From the NCBI RefSeq assembly GCF_010993955.1, contig NZ_WIXL01000001.1, forward strand, positions 463,235 through 527,234: a stretch of 64,000 nucleotides of DNA, written 5' to 3'. This DNA comes from Oceanobacillus halotolerans. GTDB lineage: Bacteria; Bacillota; Bacilli; Bacillales; Amphibacillaceae. Every line of letters begins with the position of its first letter. Position 1 is the stretch's first letter. The notes beneath the pieces are model-generated. The model was not told where the DNA came from and did no database searches. It worked only from the letters and a program-made list of their open reading frames with translations. This document shows, piece by piece, positions 62,121 through 64,000 of the stretch. A program made the translations under genes and the position numbers.

Positions 62121-63560
62121 ATGGAGGAACAATATCCAGATTGGCTATCAAAACAAATAATAGCTGGAGCACGTGGGTTTAACCTTGATACGTACTTGGT
62201 AGCATTAGAAGGCTGGAGACGTGGCTTGTCGCTAGAATGGTATTATGAGCCTTCTGATGTAACCGATCTTAAGATTATTGGATTTCAGCCATTAGGAAAA
62301 ACCTTCTCATTGCGTTCTGATGAGAAAACACACTTTTTCTATCGTTCAAGAGGAGATAAAGTAGCTAATCAAGCTGTCGATATTGCATCAAGTAAAGAAG
62401 ATACAAAAGCATACCTCTCCAAAGCTGGTGTTCCAGTTCCTCAAGGGATACGATTTTACCAACAGGAACGTGATGAAGCAATTTTAAATGAAGCTTTATC
62501 TTTAGGGTTTCCATTAGTCGTAAAACCAACATATGGAAGCTTAGGCAAGGGTGTCATTACCAATATCCGGACGAAAGAAAAGCTACTAGAGAGTATCACC
62601 TATGTGCGAGATGAGCTCGGATTTACCGACTTAATTATTGAACGCTTTGTGCAGGGTGATGATGTTAGGGTTTATGTAGTAGGAGATTCCGTTTTAGGCG
62701 CAGTTAAACGAGTTCCTGCAAATGTCGTGGGCGATGGCATTCATTCTATAGAAGATCTTATCAAAGAGAAGAATAAGGCTAAAAAAACGAATCCACATTT
62801 ATCTACTCGGTTAATAAAAACAAATGATCAACTAACGAAATATTTACAGGACCAACAGCTATCACTTCAAGATGTACCAGCAAAAGATGAAGTGATTTAT
62901 TTGAATGGAAAAAGCAATATTTCAGCTGGTGGTGACTCGATTGATGTGACAGATGAATTACCAGCTACGATAAAGGAAATAGCCGTGCAAGCTGTACAAG
63001 CCATACCAGATTTGAAACATGCTGGGTTAGATTTGATAATGGATGATGATCAAGCAACTGTTATTGAAATAAATGCTACAGCAGGAATTGCACTTCATAT
63101 TTTTCCGCTGTATGGAAAACGAAGAAATATACCCGCGGGCATTATTGATTACTATTTCCCTGAAACAAAAGGATTAGCAGACCAAAGAAAGCAAATTTAT
63201 TTTGATTATAAAACCATCCTGAGGTTATTACGTAGTCATGTTGCACAACAGTTAGAAGTTCCTAATGCTCCAGCAGGAAAATTACATGCAAGACGGTATG
63301 TTATTACTGGTAAAGTCCAGGGTGTCGGTTTTCGAAAATGGATACGTAAACAAGCTATAAAACAAGGGTTGCACGGTTATACGAGAAATTTAAAAAATGG
63401 AAAAGTAGTTGTCGTTGTAGCTGGAATTGATGAGCAGATAGTCGATGGGTTTCAAGAGATATGTCAAAAAGGACCAAAGCGTGCCGAGGTATCCGAGGTG
63501 AAAGCATATCCATGGGAAAAACAAATACGGATTGGCTTTGAAATTAGAGATGATAACTAA
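62121..63560 (+). CDS. Cyanophycin-synthetase-like ATP-grasp ligase fused to intact acylphosphatase (C)
   Basis: 479 aa: N-terminal domain about 8-85 (ALEGWRRGLSLEWY, THFFYRSRGDK), ATP-grasp about 90-350 (FPLVVKPTYGSLGKGV, RVPANVVGDGIHSIEDLI, NISAGGDSIDVTDELP, E316/N318 in VIEINATAGIALHIFP, closer to cyanophycin synthetase than in A and B). The acylphosphatase domain (390-475) is complete: VQGVGFRKW with Arg405 and YTRNLKNGKV with Asn423. There is no coiled coil or tag at the end. RBS GAGGGG. With a working acylphosphatase it could hydrolyse the acyl-phosphate intermediate of its own or its neighbours' ligase reaction. That is inference. Confidence 0.82.
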   Translation: MEEQYPDWLSKQIIAGARGFNLDTYLVALEGWRRGLSLEWYYEPSDVTDLKIIGFQPLGKTFSLRSDEKTHFFYRSRGDKVANQAVDIASSKEDTKAYLSKAGVPVPQGIRFYQQERDEAILNEALSLGFPLVVKPTYGSLGKGVITNIRTKEKLLESITYVRDELGFTDLIIERFVQGDDVRVYVVGDSVLGAVKRVPANVVGDGIHSIEDLIKEKNKAKKTNPHLSTRLIKTNDQLTKYLQDQQLSLQDVPAKDEVIYLNGKSNISAGGDSIDVTDELPATIKEIAVQAVQAIPDLKHAGLDLIMDDDQATVIEINATAGIALHIFPLYGKRRNIPAGIIDYYFPETKGLADQRKQIYFDYKTILRLLRSHVAQQLEVPNAPAGKLHARRYVITGKVQGVGFRKWIRKQAIKQGLHGYTRNLKNGKVVVVVAGIDEQIVDGFQEICQKGPKRAEVSEVKAYPWEKQIRIGFEIRDDN

Positions 63561-63605
63561 CATAACATTAAGCGCAAGCTAACCGTTTAGAAGAGAGGGT
63601 TCAGG

Positions 63606-64000
63606 ATGATGGACAATCAAAGTCGAAAAGTAACATTAGCTGCTACTGGGGATATTTTACTGCATGATCGTTTATATAACAAAGCAAAAATAGGAAAAGA
63701 TCGCTATGACTTCAGTGAATTATTAGCAGAAGCAAAACCGTTATTTAAGAAGGATTACCTAACTATTGTCAATCAAGAGTCGATCATTGGAGGGGTTGAA
63801 TTAGGATTATCCAACTTTCCACATTTTAATAGTCCTATGGAAATAGGACATACGTTAAAAGATTTTAATGTCGATATTGTCAACCTGGCAAATAATCATG
63901 TGCTAGATAAAGGAGAAGAAGGCATTTTAAGGTCGATTGAGAATTGGAATAAACTTGGAATGCCTTATGTTGGTGCTTATAACTCTCCAGATGATCAAAA
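63606..64000 (+). CDS. CapA/PgsA-family protein (partial, runs off the window)
   Basis: The first 131 codons from ATG 63606 (GAGGG 6 bases upstream; ATG 63609 also possible). The family motifs LAATGDILLHDRLY, TIVNQESIIGG and NLANNHVLDKGEEG identify the CapA/PgsA metallophosphatase-like fold (PGA_cap) needed for poly-gamma-glutamate capsule in Bacillus. Unusually, the fold starts only about 8 residues from the start codon, so there is no N-terminal membrane anchor or signal peptide, unlike PgsA/CapA. Directly downstream of ATP-grasp ligase C, probably in the same operon. The end and any C-terminal anchor are outside the window. Confidence 0.85.
   Translation, partial: MMDNQSRKVTLAATGDILLHDRLYNKAKIGKDRYDFSELLAEAKPLFKKDYLTIVNQESIIGGVELGLSNFPHFNSPMEIGHTLKDFNVDIVNLANNHVLDKGEEGILRSIENWNKLGMPYVGAYNSPDDQ

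Overview
The window looks like the chromosome of a low-GC, endospore-forming member of the Bacillaceae, plausibly a halophilic or alkaliphilic genus near Virgibacillus, Oceanobacillus or Gracilibacillus; this is an inference from gene content, because no rRNA or tRNA is present. The indicators are ComK, CodY, Sda and Spo0E-like regulators, an accessory SecA2/SlaP secretion pair, several S-layer-homology (SLH) proteins, and strong AGGAGG-type ribosome binding sites.

Layout. (1) 1-5100: comK, a small XRE regulator, a NERD-domain protein and a frameshifted zinc-ribbon gene, then a sigma factor, a truncated DnaD-like protein and a helicase-only DnaB-like protein that look like the remains of a mobile replicon. 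(2) 5300-9600: an old-yellow-enzyme/iron-sulfur/FAD oxidoreductase and a sodium:solute symporter with a 45-residue partner, bracketed by REP-like GGGGACGGTTCT hairpins and followed by a duplicated 3' fragment of the DnaB-like gene. (3) 9650-15000: a signalling island with an Sda-like sporulation inhibitor, a c-di-GMP-I riboswitch plus terminator, cheW, a chemoreceptor, a DegU-like regulator with a degenerate receiver, and a CodY homologue; facing it on the minus strand are a Spo0E-like protein, a CheY and a small zinc-finger protein.

(4) 15300-38900: a cell-surface region. It holds an SLH/Ig-like protein, a GLUG-repeat SLH protein, a subtilisin with SLH domains, an OatA-like acyltransferase, two paralogous membrane-anchored FAD oxidoreductases with an SEC-C protein and a second acyltransferase between them, an LtaS-type synthase, a GH18/SLH/peptidoglycan-binding protein, then slaP and secA2. 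Genes here are mostly separated by strong bidirectional terminators.

(5) 39200-64000: polysaccharide and wall-polymer genes. A UDP-sugar dehydrogenase, galU and a sortase-anchored metallophosphoesterase come first, then two GT4-type and one GT2 glycosyltransferase, a TagG-like permease with a fused double-ATPase partner, twin helical-repeat GT2 enzymes, a TupA-like ATP-grasp protein, three consecutive cyanophycin-synthetase-like ATP-grasp/acylphosphatase fusions, and the start of a CapA-family gene. I read the last block as a candidate system that makes a wall polymer containing ligated amino acids or peptides, related in concept to teichuronopeptide or poly-gamma-glutamate. The biochemistry is unproven.

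Interspersed repeats are unusually informative. One family of about 119-180 nt has terminal stems that differ between copies but stay self-complementary, and six of its members sit as three inverted pairs at the boundaries between the gene blocks of region 5. A REP-like family and a third short repeat appear to encode the C-terminal ends of the CodY homologue and ComK, respectively.
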